A DNA stretch of 64,000 nt from Labilibaculum sp. K2S (GTDB lineage Bacteria; Bacteroidota; Bacteroidia; Bacteroidales; Marinifilaceae): NCBI RefSeq assembly GCF_030372765.1, contig NZ_JAUCMW010000009.1, forward strand, positions 62,001-126,000, given 5' to 3'. Position numbers and translations under genes: made by a program. Under the pieces are notes generated by a model. The model was given only the letters and a program-made list of their open reading frames with translations. It ran no database searches and was not told the DNA's origin. Below, in pieces: positions 18,247-28,442 of the stretch (position 1 is its first letter; each line of letters opens with the position of its first letter).

Positions 18247-18957
18247 ATGAATTATCTTTTGATTTTAGCTGGGATTCAAACTGCGGCACAAAATGAGGCC
18301 TTACTTGAAGGACAAGGAACGGAAGCCACCGAAATTTCTCTTAATTTTATTGATCTGGCCTTTAAAGGAGGATGGATTATGGTTCCAATCATAGTACTTT
18401 CCGGTATTGCGATGTACATTTTTTTTGAGAGATTCTATGCGATACGAAAAGCAACGAAAGTAGATTCAAATTTCATGAACAGAATAAGAGATTATATTCA
18501 TGAAGGAAAAATGGATTCGGCATTAGCTCTTTGTGAGTCGAATGATACTCCTGTAGCAAAGATGATTTCGAAAGGAATTAAGCGCATCGGACGACCACTG
18601 AATGATGTTAATGCTGCCATTGAAAACATCGGCAATCTTGAGGTTTCTAAACTTGAAAAAAACCTGCCGACTCTTGCAACTGTTGCCGGCGCAGCTCCTA
18701 TGATTGGATTCCTTGGAACAGTAATGGGTATGATTCAGGCTTTTTACGATATGTCTACTGCTGGCAATAATATTGATGTATCCCTTCTGTCGCACGGTAT
18801 TTATACTGCAATGGTAACAACTGTTGCTGGTCTTATTGTAGGGATAATCGCTTATTTTGCTTATAATATTTTGGTGGCAAAGGTTGAAAAAGTCGTTTTC
18901 ACTATGGAAGCAACCACTACCGAATTTATGGATTTATTGAACGAACCAATTAAGTAA
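18247..18957 (+). CDS. exbB: ExbB/TolQ/MotA-family proton channel protein
   Basis: 236 aa from the ATG at 18247. The open frame extends further upstream but that part crosses the nhaD terminator and is not credible. Helices lie near 38-58, 145-170 and 185-210, with the family core LATVAGAAPMIGFLGTVMGMI and an ending VTTVAGLIVGIIAYFAYN. With ExbD it forms the inner-membrane channel that couples the proton gradient to TonB (or Tol) work at the outer membrane. It is 7 bp upstream of exbD and clearly in one operon with exbD and tonB. Confidence 0.95.
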   Translation: MNYLLILAGIQTAAQNEALLEGQGTEATEISLNFIDLAFKGGWIMVPIIVLSGIAMYIFFERFYAIRKATKVDSNFMNRIRDYIHEGKMDSALALCESNDTPVAKMISKGIKRIGRPLNDVNAAIENIGNLEVSKLEKNLPTLATVAGAAPMIGFLGTVMGMIQAFYDMSTAGNNIDVSLLSHGIYTAMVTTVAGLIVGIIAYFAYNILVAKVEKVVFTMEATTTEFMDLLNEPIK

Positions 18958-18964
18958 TCAGCTC

Positions 18965-19357
18965 ATGGCATTAAAAACCAGAAATAAGGTAAATCCTAAT
19001 TTTAGTATGTCATCAATGACAGATATTGTGTTTTTGTTACTAATTTTCTTTATGGTAACATCAACTCTTATCGCTCCAAACGCACTAAAATTACTCCTGC
19101 CACAAAGTAAGAATCAAACTGCTGCAAAACCAATAACTACAGTTTCTATCGATAAGGAGTTTAACTTTTTTATTGAAACCACTCCTATTCCATTTTCTCA
19201 ACTTGAAAATCGTTTGCAAAAACGATTGGCCAGAGAAGAGGATCCAACCATCTCTTTGCACGTTGATAAATCTGTGCCTATGGAGCAAGTTGTTAGGGTA
19301 ATGAATATTGCGAAAAACAACAAGTACAAGTTAATATTGGCAACAAGAGCTAAATAA
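18965..19357 (+). CDS. exbD: ExbD/TolR-family protein
   Basis: A 130-aa protein with a short cytoplasmic start, one membrane helix (MTDIVFLLLIFFMVTSTLI) carrying the conserved aspartate (D20) essential for proton flow, and a periplasmic domain ending in VMNIAKNNKYKLILAT. Length is usual for the family. It lies 7 bp after exbB and 9 bp before the TonB-like gene. Whether the set serves TonB-dependent uptake or a Tol-like role cannot be told from ExbD alone. Confidence 0.95.
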   Translation: MALKTRNKVNPNFSMSSMTDIVFLLLIFFMVTSTLIAPNALKLLLPQSKNQTAAKPITTVSIDKEFNFFIETTPIPFSQLENRLQKRLAREEDPTISLHVDKSVPMEQVVRVMNIAKNNKYKLILATRAK

Positions 19358-19366
19358 TTTTATTAG

Positions 19367-20314
19367 ATGAGTAATTCTAAAGGTAAACGAATTGGGTTTG
19401 TTGGGACTATAATTTTCCACATTGGATTACTTGCCATACTATTTTATCTAGGCTTTCATACGCCACTTCCTCTGCCTGAAGAAGAAGGTATTTTGGTAAA
19501 TTTTGGGAATACGAATCAGGGACTAGGGAAAAAAGATCCGGCTCCTTCCCAATCGACTCAAGCGGTTACTACTGTTTCAAAGCCTGCACCAAAACCACAA
19601 GCTTCTCAAACGAAACCAGAAAAATCAGCAAGTTCAGCCAACGAAAAAATTCTTACTCAGGACAGCGAAGATGCTCCTTCTGTTCCTTCTGCAAAAGAAA
19701 TTGCGAAAAAAAAGGCTGAAGTTGAAAAAAATAAAAAAATAAAAGCGGAACAAGATCGACTGAAAAAAATCGAAACCGAAAAGAAACGACAAGAAGAAAT
19801 CAAACAACAACAGGAAGCCGAGGCTGAAAGACAACGTTTGGCTGAAATTGAAAAACTTAAAAAAGAAGAAGCGGAAAGACAGGAAAAAATTGACAACATC
19901 AACAATAAGGCGAAAAACGTTTTTGGTCAGGGAACTTCTTCGAATTCATCGCAGGGCAAAACATTTCCGTCGGGTAATCAAGGTAACCCTAACGGATCTT
20001 CCGACTCAGATAATTACAGTGGTTCCGGATTAGGAAATAAAGGAGTTTCGTATGATTTACAAGGAAGAAACTCGCTGTCTATCCCAAAGCCACAATACAA
20101 TCTTCAGGAAAGTGGAAAAGTTGTGGTCGAAATAACTGTTGACAGAAATGGCAAAGTTGTTAATGCAAGACCTGGAATGCCAGGTTCTACAACCAGTAAC
20201 TCTACTCTATTCGAAGCAGCCAGGAAGGCAGCAATGAAAGCCGTTTTCAATTCTGACCCAAAAGCTTCTGCGTTTCAACAGGGATCAATCACTTATCATT
20301 TTCAATTGGATTGA
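19367..20314 (+). CDS. TonB/TolA-like energy transducer
   Basis: A 315-aa protein: membrane anchor at about 8-28, a Pro/Ser/Gln-rich spacer (60-100), a strongly charged Lys/Glu/Gln helix (about 107-190), a Gly/Ser/Asn-rich hinge (195-230), and a C-terminal TonB-type domain (VVVEITVDRNGKVVNA ... AARKAAMKAVF). The long charged helix is more like TolA than classical Pro-rich TonB, but the C-terminal domain and the exbB-exbD context fit an energy transducer to outer-membrane receptors. Its stop lies 1 bp from the stop of the convergent TSUP gene, so no room exists for a private terminator. Confidence 0.85.
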   Translation: MSNSKGKRIGFVGTIIFHIGLLAILFYLGFHTPLPLPEEEGILVNFGNTNQGLGKKDPAPSQSTQAVTTVSKPAPKPQASQTKPEKSASSANEKILTQDSEDAPSVPSAKEIAKKKAEVEKNKKIKAEQDRLKKIETEKKRQEEIKQQQEAEAERQRLAEIEKLKKEEAERQEKIDNINNKAKNVFGQGTSSNSSQGKTFPSGNQGNPNGSSDSDNYSGSGLGNKGVSYDLQGRNSLSIPKPQYNLQESGKVVVEITVDRNGKVVNARPGMPGSTTSNSTLFEAARKAAMKAVFNSDPKASAFQQGSITYHFQLD

Positions 20315-20315
20315 T

Positions 20316-21086
20316 CTATATCAATCCAAGCATTTCGTAAACGCCAAGAAACTTAAGAGAGGCGAAAATAATTACCGTTAGAAGAATATAACGGACAAAT
20401 TTAGCTCCTAAACTAACAGCAAAATTAGCCGCAATATAAGCGCCGATCATATTTCCTGCCGCAAGAATAAAACCAATTTTATAATCAATTTGTCCATTCA
20501 TTATAAAAATGCCTAAAGCAAACGGAGTATAAAGAAGAACAATAAATACCTTAATCGCATTTGCCTTCACAAGATCAAAACCTGCTCCTAATACCAATCC
20601 TGAAAGAAGAAAAAATCCAACCCCAGCTTGTATAAATCCACCATACAATCCGATAAAAAAGAAAATTACAACTTGTATCACACTTGGTTTAGATCGAATT
20701 AAACCAGCTTGTCCTTTCACCCAGGCATCAGGTTTGTAAAGCACAATAAAAAAAAGGAAAATAAGCAAACCTCCAATGGTTTTCTGCATCATATCCTCAT
20801 TGATTTCAACAGCCAGACTTGCTCCAATTACCGATCCAACAATAGCTGGAAGTGCCAGCCATATCCCTTCTTTAAAGGAAAAAACTTTTTGCTTTTTAAA
20901 ACTGCTGACCCCAACAATATTCTGCATCAGAATGGCAATTCTATTGGTCCCGTTGGCGACATTTGCGGGAAGCCCCATAAACATCAACATAGCCAAGCTA
21001 ATTATTGATCCACTACCCGCAAGCGTATTTAGAAACCCACAAAAAACGCCGACAACTACAATTAAAATATAATAATACCACTCCAT
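20316..21086 (-). CDS. TSUP family (TauE/SafE) membrane exporter
   Basis: 256 aa with about eight membrane helices and the repeated motif GFLNTLAGSGSIISL / GGFIQAGVGFFLL, one in each half, characteristic of the TauE/SafE (TSUP) family. Members move sulfite, sulfoacetate or other small sulfur or organic anions across the inner membrane. There are no sulfur genes beside it to indicate the substrate. It is convergent with the TonB-like gene and read in the same direction as glyA, but separated from glyA by the glyA terminator. Confidence 0.85.
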   Translation of the reverse strand: MEWYYYILIVVVGVFCGFLNTLAGSGSIISLAMLMFMGLPANVANGTNRIAILMQNIVGVSSFKKQKVFSFKEGIWLALPAIVGSVIGASLAVEINEDMMQKTIGGLLIFLFFIVLYKPDAWVKGQAGLIRSKPSVIQVVIFFFIGLYGGFIQAGVGFFLLSGLVLGAGFDLVKANAIKVFIVLLYTPFALGIFIMNGQIDYKIGFILAAGNMIGAYIAANFAVSLGAKFVRYILLTVIIFASLKFLGVYEMLGLI

Positions 21087-21238
21087 AATTTCATCTATTT
21101 TAGATGTTTAAACTAAAAATAAAAATTCAAACAAAACATGTTAAAAAACAAAATTCTTTTGAGAAATTAATTTGACTAAACATATTATGAATCAATTAGA
21201 AAATCAATAATTGCGAAGTATTTCTCAGAATATCGAAC

Positions 21239-21268
21239 AAAAAAAGAGGAGAATCAAATCCTCCTCTT
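21239..21268 (-). terminator. Intrinsic terminator of glyA
   Basis: AAGAGGAG (21244-21251) pairs with CTCCTCTT (21261-21268) around a 9-nt loop; on the minus strand the stem is followed by seven Ts (As at 21239-21245). It lies about 25 bp beyond the glyA stop. Confidence 0.8.
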
Positions 21269-21290
21269 CTTCTATATTTGTGAAATGTGC

Positions 21291-22571
21291 CTACCAAGCA
21301 AACATTGGTCGCTCACACATCATTTCGTTTACACGTTCGCGAACAGAAGTAATAACCTCTTCGCTTTCGATATTACTAATTACCTCATCAATCATTTGAA
21401 CGATAACTGCCATATGCTCCTCCTTTAAACCACGAGTTGTAATTGCTGGAGTTCCAACACGTAAACCAGATGTTGCAAATGGAGAACGAGTATCAAATGG
21501 AACCATATTTTTATTAATGGTAATATCAGCTTTCACCAATACATTTTCCACTTTCTTACCAGATATTTCAGGGTATTTTGAACGAAGATCAACCAACATT
21601 GAGTGGTTATCCGTTCCATCCGAAATAACTTTATATCCTAAACGCATAAATTCTGCAGCCATTACCTTTGCATTTTTCTGCATTTGAACAGCGTACTCTT
21701 TATATGAATCGGTTAAAGCCTCACCAAAAGCAACCGCTTTAGCAGCAATAATATGCTCAAGAGGTCCACCTTGTTGTCCAGGAAATACAGCAAAATTTAA
21801 TACCTGAGACATCATTTTCACTTCCCCTTTTGGAGTTGTTTGTCCCCAAGGATTTTCAAAATCTTTTCCCATTAAAATCAATCCTCCACGTGGTCCACGA
21901 AGAGTTTTATGGGTTGTTGTTGTCACAATATGACAGTAAGGAATTGGATTGCTTAGTAATCCTTTTGCAATTAATCCTGCAGGATGAGCGATATCCGCCA
22001 TAAGCAAACAACCTACCTTATCTGCAATTTCACGCAAACGAACAAAATCCCAATCGCGGGAGTAAGCAGATGCTCCTGCAACAATCATTTTTGGTTTGTG
22101 CTCCAAAGCCAATTGCTCTAACTCATCGTAATCAACTGTTCCGGTTTCTTCTTTTACATGATACGCAACAGGATTGTACAAAGTACCGGAAAGGTTTACC
22201 GGTGATCCGTGTGATAAGTGACCACCATGTGACAAATCCAATCCTAAGAATGTATCCCCTGGCTGCAAACAAGCATAAAATACAGCAGCATTTGCCTGTG
22301 CACCAGAGTGTGGCTGCACGTTAGCATATTCTGCTCCAAATAATTCACATGCTCTGTCAATAGCCAATTGTTCAGTTTGATCTACGATCTGACAACCACC
22401 ATAATATCTCTTTCCTGGATATCCTTCAGCATATTTATTTGTTAAGCATGAGCCCATTGCGTCCATCACTTGCTGACTCACGAAGTTCTCAGAAGCAATT
22501 AATTCAATACCATTCTTTTGACGTAGGTATTCCTGATCAATTAGGTCGAAAATTTGAATATCTCTTTCCAT
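21291..22571 (-). CDS. glyA: Serine hydroxymethyltransferase
   Basis: A 426-aa PLP enzyme of normal length, converting serine and tetrahydrofolate to glycine and methylene-THF, the main one-carbon source in the cytoplasm. It shows [11 protein letters not shown], the [14 protein letters not shown] motif, and the PLP lysine K222 in [14 protein letters not shown]. It is a single-gene unit with its own terminator. A 433-bp gap (22572-23004) upstream has no ORF that I trust; it is AT-rich and likely holds the promoters of glyA and the divergent gene. Confidence 0.97.
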   Translation of the reverse strand: MERDIQIFDLIDQEYLRQKNGIELIASENFVSQQVMDAMGSCLTNKYAEGYPGKRYYGGCQIVDQTEQLAIDRACELFGAEYANVQPHSGAQANAAVFYACLQPGDTFLGLDLSHGGHLSHGSPVNLSGTLYNPVAYHVKEETGTVDYDELEQLALEHKPKMIVAGASAYSRDWDFVRLREIADKVGCLLMADIAHPAGLIAKGLLSNPIPYCHIVTTTTHKTLRGPRGGLILMGKDFENPWGQTTPKGEVKMMSQVLNFAVFPGQQGGPLEHIIAAKAVAFGEALTDSYKEYAVQMQKNAKVMAAEFMRLGYKVISDGTDNHSMLVDLRSKYPEISGKKVENVLVKADITINKNMVPFDTRSPFATSGLRVGTPAITTRGLKEEHMAVIVQMIDEVISNIESEEVITSVRERVNEMMCERPMFAW

Positions 22572-23004
22572 TGTTGTTTGTCTTTTTTCCGAAATTAATC
22601 GAAATGAATTAATGATTTGTTAGTGTTTAGAAGGAATATAATTCCTTATCGATAAAGTATTTACTCCCCCTTGAAAAGATGATGCACCACAAAAAAAATA
22701 AAATTATAGATTCCTAAAAGTGCAGGTTCAAAATTAGACAAATCAGCATATTAAAAAAATTATTTCCTGCATAATTCATCCTTAAATGAATATTTATAAA
22801 GCATATATAAAATAGACCAATTAAAATCCCTAATCTCATTACATTCTTACAAAACTCATGAAGCTATAAAAATCAATAATCATCTTGTAAAAATCCCAAC
22901 TCACCTTTCAATAAGCACATAAAATCTAAATTCTAAATTTTCATTTCACAACTTAACACATTTATTGTAAATTTAACATTGCAATTAACCCTAAATAAAC
23001 CAGG

Positions 23005-23487
23005 ATGGAAATCGTAGACATTAACCCAAAACAAAGACCAGGACTACTAACTGCTTTATGTATTCTTACCTTTATTGGAAGTGGTTTCGGTATTTTAAAA
23101 AATATTCTTGGGATGATTATGTCTCCTCTCCAAAAACTGCTGGATCCTGATCTCTTCGAAACTGCACTGGACAATGTACATGATGAGTATGCCCGGAAAT
23201 TTGTAGAACAGGCACTCGAAATAGGGCAGAAAGCTCTTCAGCATATTTTTGAAATTTCTCTGACTCAATTCCTATTGTATGCAGCAAGCTTAATAGGAGC
23301 CATTCTGATGTTTCAATTAAAAAAAACAGGATTTTACATTTATTCAGTAGCTCAGATGTTACTGCTCTTTGTAGCTCCTTTGTTTATTGAATTTAACTTA
23401 TTTGTTAATATTGGAATCTTATTTGGAAGTGTATTTACCATCTTATTTATTGCCCTTTATACTATCAACCTTAATAAAATGAATTAA
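23005..23487 (+). CDS. Small four-helix membrane protein (paralogue 1)
   Basis: 160 aa. A short polar start with QRPGLLTALCILTFIGSG is followed by a helix, a soluble loop of about 60 residues, and three further hydrophobic helices with a conserved MFQLKKTGFYIYS turn. The next gene has the same plan and obvious sequence similarity (KRPTFLTVLCILSLIGSG; MFKLKKNGFYLYT), so the two arose by duplication. They are 36 bp apart and end at one terminator. I do not recognise a functional family. Confidence 0.65.
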   Translation: MEIVDINPKQRPGLLTALCILTFIGSGFGILKNILGMIMSPLQKLLDPDLFETALDNVHDEYARKFVEQALEIGQKALQHIFEISLTQFLLYAASLIGAILMFQLKKTGFYIYSVAQMLLLFVAPLFIEFNLFVNIGILFGSVFTILFIALYTINLNKMN

Positions 23488-23523
23488 TTAATATTTATTA
23501 TCCCTAAGAAAAACCAAACTATT

Positions 23524-24030
23524 ATGGAAGAAAATGTAACAACTATCGAAGCCCCTAAAAAAAGACCAACTTTCTTAACTGTTCTTTGTATCCTGTCATT
23601 AATTGGCAGCGGTGGACTTGGATTATTGTATTCTGTATATCAGTATGCAACATTTGAAAGCACTTATCCTGCTCAAATGGAAAAATTAACTACCGCAATG
23701 GATCAATTAGAACAGGCAGGAATGGATTCAGGTTTTTTCTACAAAAGCACTGAAAATGGAATCGTAGTACTAGAGAAAATGTCTCAGAACCTCGGACTGA
23801 TAACTGGTGTAAATTGTCTTTTTGCATTATTAAGTCTACTTGGTGTTTTCATGATGTTTAAATTGAAAAAGAATGGTTTCTACTTATACACCATTGTAAA
23901 TTACTTTTGGGTATTAGTCCCTTTGGTTTTAATCGATTTTGATGCATCAATGACAAATTCCTTAATTGGAGGAGCGGTAGTTACTCTATTTGTTATCCTT
24001 TATGCGGTGCAATTAAAACACATGGACTAG
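23524..24030 (+). CDS. Small four-helix membrane protein (paralogue 2)
   Basis: 168 aa, tandem paralogue of the preceding gene: N-terminal KRPTFLTVLCILSLIGSG, a loop with several methionines, then MMFKLKKNGFYLYTIVNYFWV and a final hydrophobic helix. Pairs of such proteins may form hetero-oligomers, but nothing in the sequence indicates a substrate. A clear terminator follows 24 bp after the stop. Confidence 0.65.
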   Translation: MEENVTTIEAPKKRPTFLTVLCILSLIGSGGLGLLYSVYQYATFESTYPAQMEKLTTAMDQLEQAGMDSGFFYKSTENGIVVLEKMSQNLGLITGVNCLFALLSLLGVFMMFKLKKNGFYLYTIVNYFWVLVPLVLIDFDASMTNSLIGGAVVTLFVILYAVQLKHMD

Positions 24031-24053
24031 CACCCACCAAGATATTAGATGCA

Positions 24054-24079
24054 AGCCACTCATTCCGAGTGGCTTTTTT
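24054..24079 (+). terminator. Intrinsic terminator
   Basis: AGCCACTC (24054-24061) and GAGTGGCT (24067-24074) form an 8-bp stem with loop ATTCC and a run of six Ts (24074-24079). It ends the two-gene unit of small membrane proteins. Confidence 0.85.
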
Positions 24080-24164
24080 AATACTTTTTAAAATTATTTA
24101 ACTCGGAATAAAATCACTCTTTTTGTAAATTTACGGTGATATTGGAAACTAAACTTTACTTAAA

Positions 24165-24725
24165 ATGAGAACTAAATCTGTATTTTTTGTTTTGATCTTA
24201 CTGTTTTCCCTTTCCGGATTTTCTCAAAACAAGGTCACAAAAACAAAGCCAAACGAGGACATTAAAGTCAACAAAGAATTTGATAAAGATGGGAACCTTA
24301 TCCGATATGATTCAACCTATGTTTACACTTGGTCTTCGGATAGCTGCCACCAGCTTACTCCCGACTCTGCCTTTTATAATTTTTCGGATATCCATGAGAT
24401 GAGAAAAAAGATGCAGGAACAAATGGAGCATTTATTTAACAGAGACAGTTCCGGAAACGAACCGTTCCACCATCCGTTTTTCAACGAATATTTCTATAAT
24501 AATGATTTTTTTTCCCGTGATTCCAGTCACAATGATATTCTTCAAAAAATGGAGAAAATGATGGAAGAGCACATGAATTTCTCTAAGGAACACAATGAAA
24601 AGATGCATCGAAATCTTGATTCTCTGCACAATGATTTTATGAAAAAACAAAAGAGATATTTTCAACAAAGAGATTCCATATATCGTAAAAATAAAAGCGA
24701 TAACAGCAAATCTCTCGAATTGTAA
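24165..24725 (+). CDS. Secreted hydrophilic Met/His-rich protein
   Basis: 186 aa with a signal peptide (MRTKSVFFVLILLFSLSGFSQ, cleavage near residue 21). The mature protein has a short beta region with two charged strands (DKDGNLIRYDSTYVYTWSS) and then a long helical part rich in Met, His, Asn, Lys and Glu (MQEQMEHLF, MEKMMEEHMNF, EKMHRNLDSLHNDFMKK). It resembles periplasmic helical stress or metal-chaperone proteins only in composition. No family recognised. It converges on the first ClC gene. Confidence 0.55.
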   Translation: MRTKSVFFVLILLFSLSGFSQNKVTKTKPNEDIKVNKEFDKDGNLIRYDSTYVYTWSSDSCHQLTPDSAFYNFSDIHEMRKKMQEQMEHLFNRDSSGNEPFHHPFFNEYFYNNDFFSRDSSHNDILQKMEKMMEEHMNFSKEHNEKMHRNLDSLHNDFMKKQKRYFQQRDSIYRKNKSDNSKSLEL

Positions 24726-24763
24726 ACTCTAATGCAAGAACGGTTTCTCAAGAAGAAAAACTG

Positions 24764-26539
24764 CTAATCGGCGGTAATCTCAAGCAAATGCTGCCGATAA
24801 GCAGAAAACAATTTTGATTTCGAGACAAATCCAACGTATTTGCCTTTATCCAAAACAGGCAAATTCCAGGATTCTGTTTCCTTAAATTTGGCCAACACTT
24901 TTTCCATAGAGTCTGTAAAAGAAATTGAAGCGGGTGGCATAATCATAAAGTTACTAATTGGCATAGAATACAATTCACTGTTGAACATGATTTCACGAAC
25001 TTCATCAAGCAAAATTATTCCAATTAAATAACCTTCTTCGGTAAGTACAGGAAATATATTCCTCTTCGATTTGGATATCACTTTCACCAAATCACCTAAA
25101 TTTCCATCTTCTGAAATGCTGATTAAATCTGTTTCTATCACTTTTGAAAGCTGCATAAAACGTAAAACGGCCAAATCCTTATTGTGAGTAATCAGCTCTC
25201 CCCGTTTAACCAATTGAGCGGTAACAATCGACTCTTTTTGCAAACTCTTTACCGTAATAAAAGAAATAGTAGTTGACAACATCAGCGGAACAATCAGCTC
25301 GTATCCACTCGTAATTTCTGCTATCAAAAAAATCCCGGTTAATGGGGCATGCAAAACACCACCAAGAACACTGGCCATGCCAACCAGTGTGAAATTACTT
25401 TCCGAGAGTGGCTCTCCCAATTCAAAATGATTGTATATAAATACAAACAGAAAGCCCAGCATCGCTCCTGTAAATACCGAAGGAGCAAAAATTCCACCTA
25501 TTCCTCCCGCACCTAAAGTAATTGAGGCTGCAATCACTTTAAAAAAAACTAAAGCTCCAATAAAAATGACTACCATATACCAAACATCAGTATAATCTTC
25601 AAACAAACTTGAACGAAAAACCTCAGCAAGATTCCCACCCACCAATGCTTTTACTGTATTATAGCCTTCGCCATATAAAGCAGGAAAATAAAATATAAGT
25701 ATTCCTAATGAAAGTCCTCCAATCAGCATCCTGTTTCTCAAAAATTTAACTTGCTCAAATCGGTTTTCGATCCAAAGAAATGTTTTAGTGAAATAAACAG
25801 AAACAAGTCCTGATAGAATTCCCAATAAAATAAAAAATGGAATATCCCGTATAGCAAAAGGGTGAATGATAGCAAATTCAATCAATATATCCTCATCCAA
25901 AAAAAGTTTTGTTGTTATTGCCCCGCTAACCGAGGCCATTAGTAGGGGAATTAAGGAGAATCGCGACAAATCGATTAACAATACCTCCAAAGCAAATACA
26001 ATAGCTGCGATAGGAGTATTAAAAATAGCTGCAATTGCTCCCGATGCACCACAAGCCAACATCAAGGTAATTTCTTTATAGTTTAAATGAAAATTACGCC
26101 CCATATTCGATCCAATAGCCGCGCCTGAAGAAATGATTGGAGACTCCAGACCAATACTACCTCCAAATCCTGCAGTAATAATGGCTCCTATAACCGATGA
26201 ATAGGTTTTGTGTAATTTCACTATACTATTCCTTTTTGATATTGCATGTAGTAGTGATGTGAGATTGTGTTTTGCTAGATCGCGAAGAATGTATTTTCTG
26301 AATACCAAAGTAAGACCAACCCCGATCATCGGGTACAGAAAAAACAAATAATTCTGATAACTCCAATTGATTCCTTCCAACAAAAACTCACGCCCGCGAT
26401 AGACTGCGGTTTTCAATACAAGCGCAGTCATTCCGGAAGCAATACCGATAAGTACGCTCAGAATTAAAATAAAGCTCTGATTGTTGATGTGACGTAGCCT
26501 CCATATTAGAAATCGACGCCATCGCGTGTTTCCGATCAT
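24764..26539 (-). CDS. ClC chloride channel/antiporter with CBS pair (copy 1, most divergent)
   Basis: 591 aa from the ATG complementary to 26537-26539; the frame extends nine bases further to a TTG. N-terminal ClC domain (about 20-430) and a C-terminal CBS pair (about 455-585). The gating glutamate is kept in GLESP and the third motif is GGIFAPSVF. Two substrate-site positions differ from the classical enzyme: the GSGIP-equivalent is KHNLTSLL, and the helix-R tyrosine region reads SIVTAQL, with Val where the other two copies have Tyr. The proton-side glutamate region is FALEV. It may carry another anion or conduct as a channel. It is separated from copy 2 by a terminator. Confidence 0.88.
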   Translation of the reverse strand: MIGNTRWRRFLIWRLRHINNQSFILILSVLIGIASGMTALVLKTAVYRGREFLLEGINWSYQNYLFFLYPMIGVGLTLVFRKYILRDLAKHNLTSLLHAISKRNSIVKLHKTYSSVIGAIITAGFGGSIGLESPIISSGAAIGSNMGRNFHLNYKEITLMLACGASGAIAAIFNTPIAAIVFALEVLLIDLSRFSLIPLLMASVSGAITTKLFLDEDILIEFAIIHPFAIRDIPFFILLGILSGLVSVYFTKTFLWIENRFEQVKFLRNRMLIGGLSLGILIFYFPALYGEGYNTVKALVGGNLAEVFRSSLFEDYTDVWYMVVIFIGALVFFKVIAASITLGAGGIGGIFAPSVFTGAMLGFLFVFIYNHFELGEPLSESNFTLVGMASVLGGVLHAPLTGIFLIAEITSGYELIVPLMLSTTISFITVKSLQKESIVTAQLVKRGELITHNKDLAVLRFMQLSKVIETDLISISEDGNLGDLVKVISKSKRNIFPVLTEEGYLIGIILLDEVREIMFNSELYSMPISNFMIMPPASISFTDSMEKVLAKFKETESWNLPVLDKGKYVGFVSKSKLFSAYRQHLLEITAD

Positions 26540-26597
26540 GAAATTCAATTGGTTTAGTTCTAATTTAATAAATAGAATTTTAATATCAGTTATTTAC

Positions 26598-26635
26598 AAA
26601 AAAAGAAAAGTCCATTTCGCAATTGCAAAATGGAC
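26598..26635 (-). terminator. Intrinsic terminator between ClC copies 2 and 1
   Basis: On the plus strand GTCCATTT (26610-26617) pairs with AAATGGAC (26628-26635), with a further GCAA/TTGC inner stem. On the minus strand the hairpin is followed by a T-rich run (complement of 26598-26609). It should end the copy-2 transcript, so copy 1 probably has its own promoter. Confidence 0.8.
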
Positions 26636-26666
26636 CTTAACTAATCTAATAACTAATCCTAACTCA

Positions 26667-28442
26667 CTACTCATCCGAAAAATGTACCAAAACTCTTCTG
26701 TAAACATTGAAGATTTTCGCTTTTGATACAAAACCCAAATATTTTTCATCCTGTACAACCGGAAGGTTCCAGGCTCCTGTTTCTTCAAATTTCCGCATTA
26801 CTGTATCCATAGGAGCATCAACATCCAAAATTGCAGGTGGCATAATCATTAAACTCCACACGTACGTATCATCGTACATTTCAGGATTAAACATGATGTC
26901 TCTGATATCATCCAACAGCACTATTCCCAACAATTTCTCATCCTCATCAACTACAGGGAAAATATTTCGTTGTGAATGTGAAATAATCTTCACTAATTCT
27001 CCTAAAGTTGCGTTCGGGTTCACTCGTTTCAAATCCGTTTCGATCACCTTACCCATTTTCATAAGCGTAAGAACCGCTTTGTCCTTATTGTGAGTAATCA
27101 ACTCGCCACGTTTTGCTAAACGTTTGGTGTAAATTGAATGTGGCTCAAAATACATGATTGTAAGATAAGCTATGGTTGCTGTAATCATGATTGGCACAAA
27201 CAATGCGTAACCACCGGTGATTTCAACAATAAGAAATATTGCTGTAAGAGGCGCGTGCATAACACCTGCCATCATTCCAGCCATCCCGATAAGGGTAAAA
27301 TTACTTTCGGAAAGCTTAATAAAATTAAATCCATTAATTACCCGGGCAACAAAAAATCCGGCAACAGCTCCTAAAAATAAAGATGGTGCAAAAATACCTC
27401 CAACCCCTCCACTACCCGTAGTAACCGTTGATGCAATCACCTTAAAACCAATGACAAGCACCACATATCCTAACAACAGCCAATAGTTGTCTTTCAGAAA
27501 ATAGAATATACTGTTATTTACTAAATCAGTATGATTACCATTCAGCAAAGATTGAATGGTGTTATAACCCTCTCCATAAAGCGGAGGAAACAAGAAAATC
27601 ATTATCCCCAGCAAAATACCTCCGACAACCATTTTGCGATAACAGTTGGTAATCTTCCCAAATATAGATTCCAGATACATTGAAAAACGGGTAAAATAGA
27701 GTGAAACCAAGCCTGCAAAAACACCCAAAATGATATAGTAAGGAATATTATTAATCACAAAAGGAGTTGTAACATCGTAGCTTAATAATACAGCTTTTCC
27801 CATGAAAAAATAGGTAACACTGGCTCCTGTAATCGATGAAATTAAAAGAGGAATTAAAGAAGCCATGGTTAAATCGAGCATGAGAACTTCCAAAGTGAAA
27901 ATCATTCCAGCCATTGGGGCTTTAAAAATTCCACCAATTGCACCTGCTGCACCACATCCAACCATCAGTGTAACAATCTTATAGTTCATATGGAAGAGAC
28001 GGGCCAGATTCGAACCAATAGATGCTCCGGTAAGCACGACGGGTGCCTCAGCTCCAACCGATCCTCCAAAACCAATTGTTAAAGTACTGGCAATAATTGA
28101 AGAGTAGTTGTTATGAGGTTTTATTTGAGAATTCTTTTTTGATATTGCATACAAGATACGCGATACGCCGTGTCCGATATTATCCTTCACAAAAAATTTC
28201 ACGAACAAAACGGCCAGAAATATTCCGATTGCGGGATAAGCCAAATACAATAAATTGGCAGAATCAACATGCAATCGATGCGTTAAAAAATGATGTGTAA
28301 AATGAATTGCATTCTTTAATAGAAGAGCAGCTATACCACTTACAAGACCAACTAAAAAACTTAATAACAGAACGAATTGCCGCTCCTTGATGTTCTTCAC
28401 TCTCCAAATTAAAAAACGGGAAAGCAAGCTTTTATTCTTCAT
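26667..28442 (-). CDS. ClC chloride channel/antiporter with CBS pair (copy 2)
   Basis: 591 aa when started at the ATG complementary to 28440-28442, which aligns with the start of copy 3 (MKNKSLLSRFLIWR versus MKKKSLLGRFLVWR); an upstream ATG at 28475 would add 11 residues. ClC domain with GAEAP (gating Glu), GSGGVGGIFAPSLF and SIYTKRL holding the helix-R tyrosine, then two CBS motifs (VNPNATLGELVKI; FVSKAKIF). The family moves Cl- (or nitrate/fluoride) across the inner membrane, often exchanging it for protons; CBS domains usually bind adenine nucleotides. It is the middle of three tandem paralogues. Confidence 0.9.
   Translation of the reverse strand: MKNKSLLSRFLIWRVKNIKERQFVLLLSFLVGLVSGIAALLLKNAIHFTHHFLTHRLHVDSANLLYLAYPAIGIFLAVLFVKFFVKDNIGHGVSRILYAISKKNSQIKPHNNYSSIIASTLTIGFGGSVGAEAPVVLTGASIGSNLARLFHMNYKIVTLMVGCGAAGAIGGIFKAPMAGMIFTLEVLMLDLTMASLIPLLISSITGASVTYFFMGKAVLLSYDVTTPFVINNIPYYIILGVFAGLVSLYFTRFSMYLESIFGKITNCYRKMVVGGILLGIMIFLFPPLYGEGYNTIQSLLNGNHTDLVNNSIFYFLKDNYWLLLGYVVLVIGFKVIASTVTTGSGGVGGIFAPSLFLGAVAGFFVARVINGFNFIKLSESNFTLIGMAGMMAGVMHAPLTAIFLIVEITGGYALFVPIMITATIAYLTIMYFEPHSIYTKRLAKRGELITHNKDKAVLTLMKMGKVIETDLKRVNPNATLGELVKIISHSQRNIFPVVDEDEKLLGIVLLDDIRDIMFNPEMYDDTYVWSLMIMPPAILDVDAPMDTVMRKFEETGAWNLPVVQDEKYLGFVSKAKIFNVYRRVLVHFSDE

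Noticed and set aside
19634..19905. Antisense frames inside the TonB-like gene
   Set aside because: They are shadows created by the Lys/Glu-rich coding sequence (Phe/Leu/Ser-rich on the other strand).
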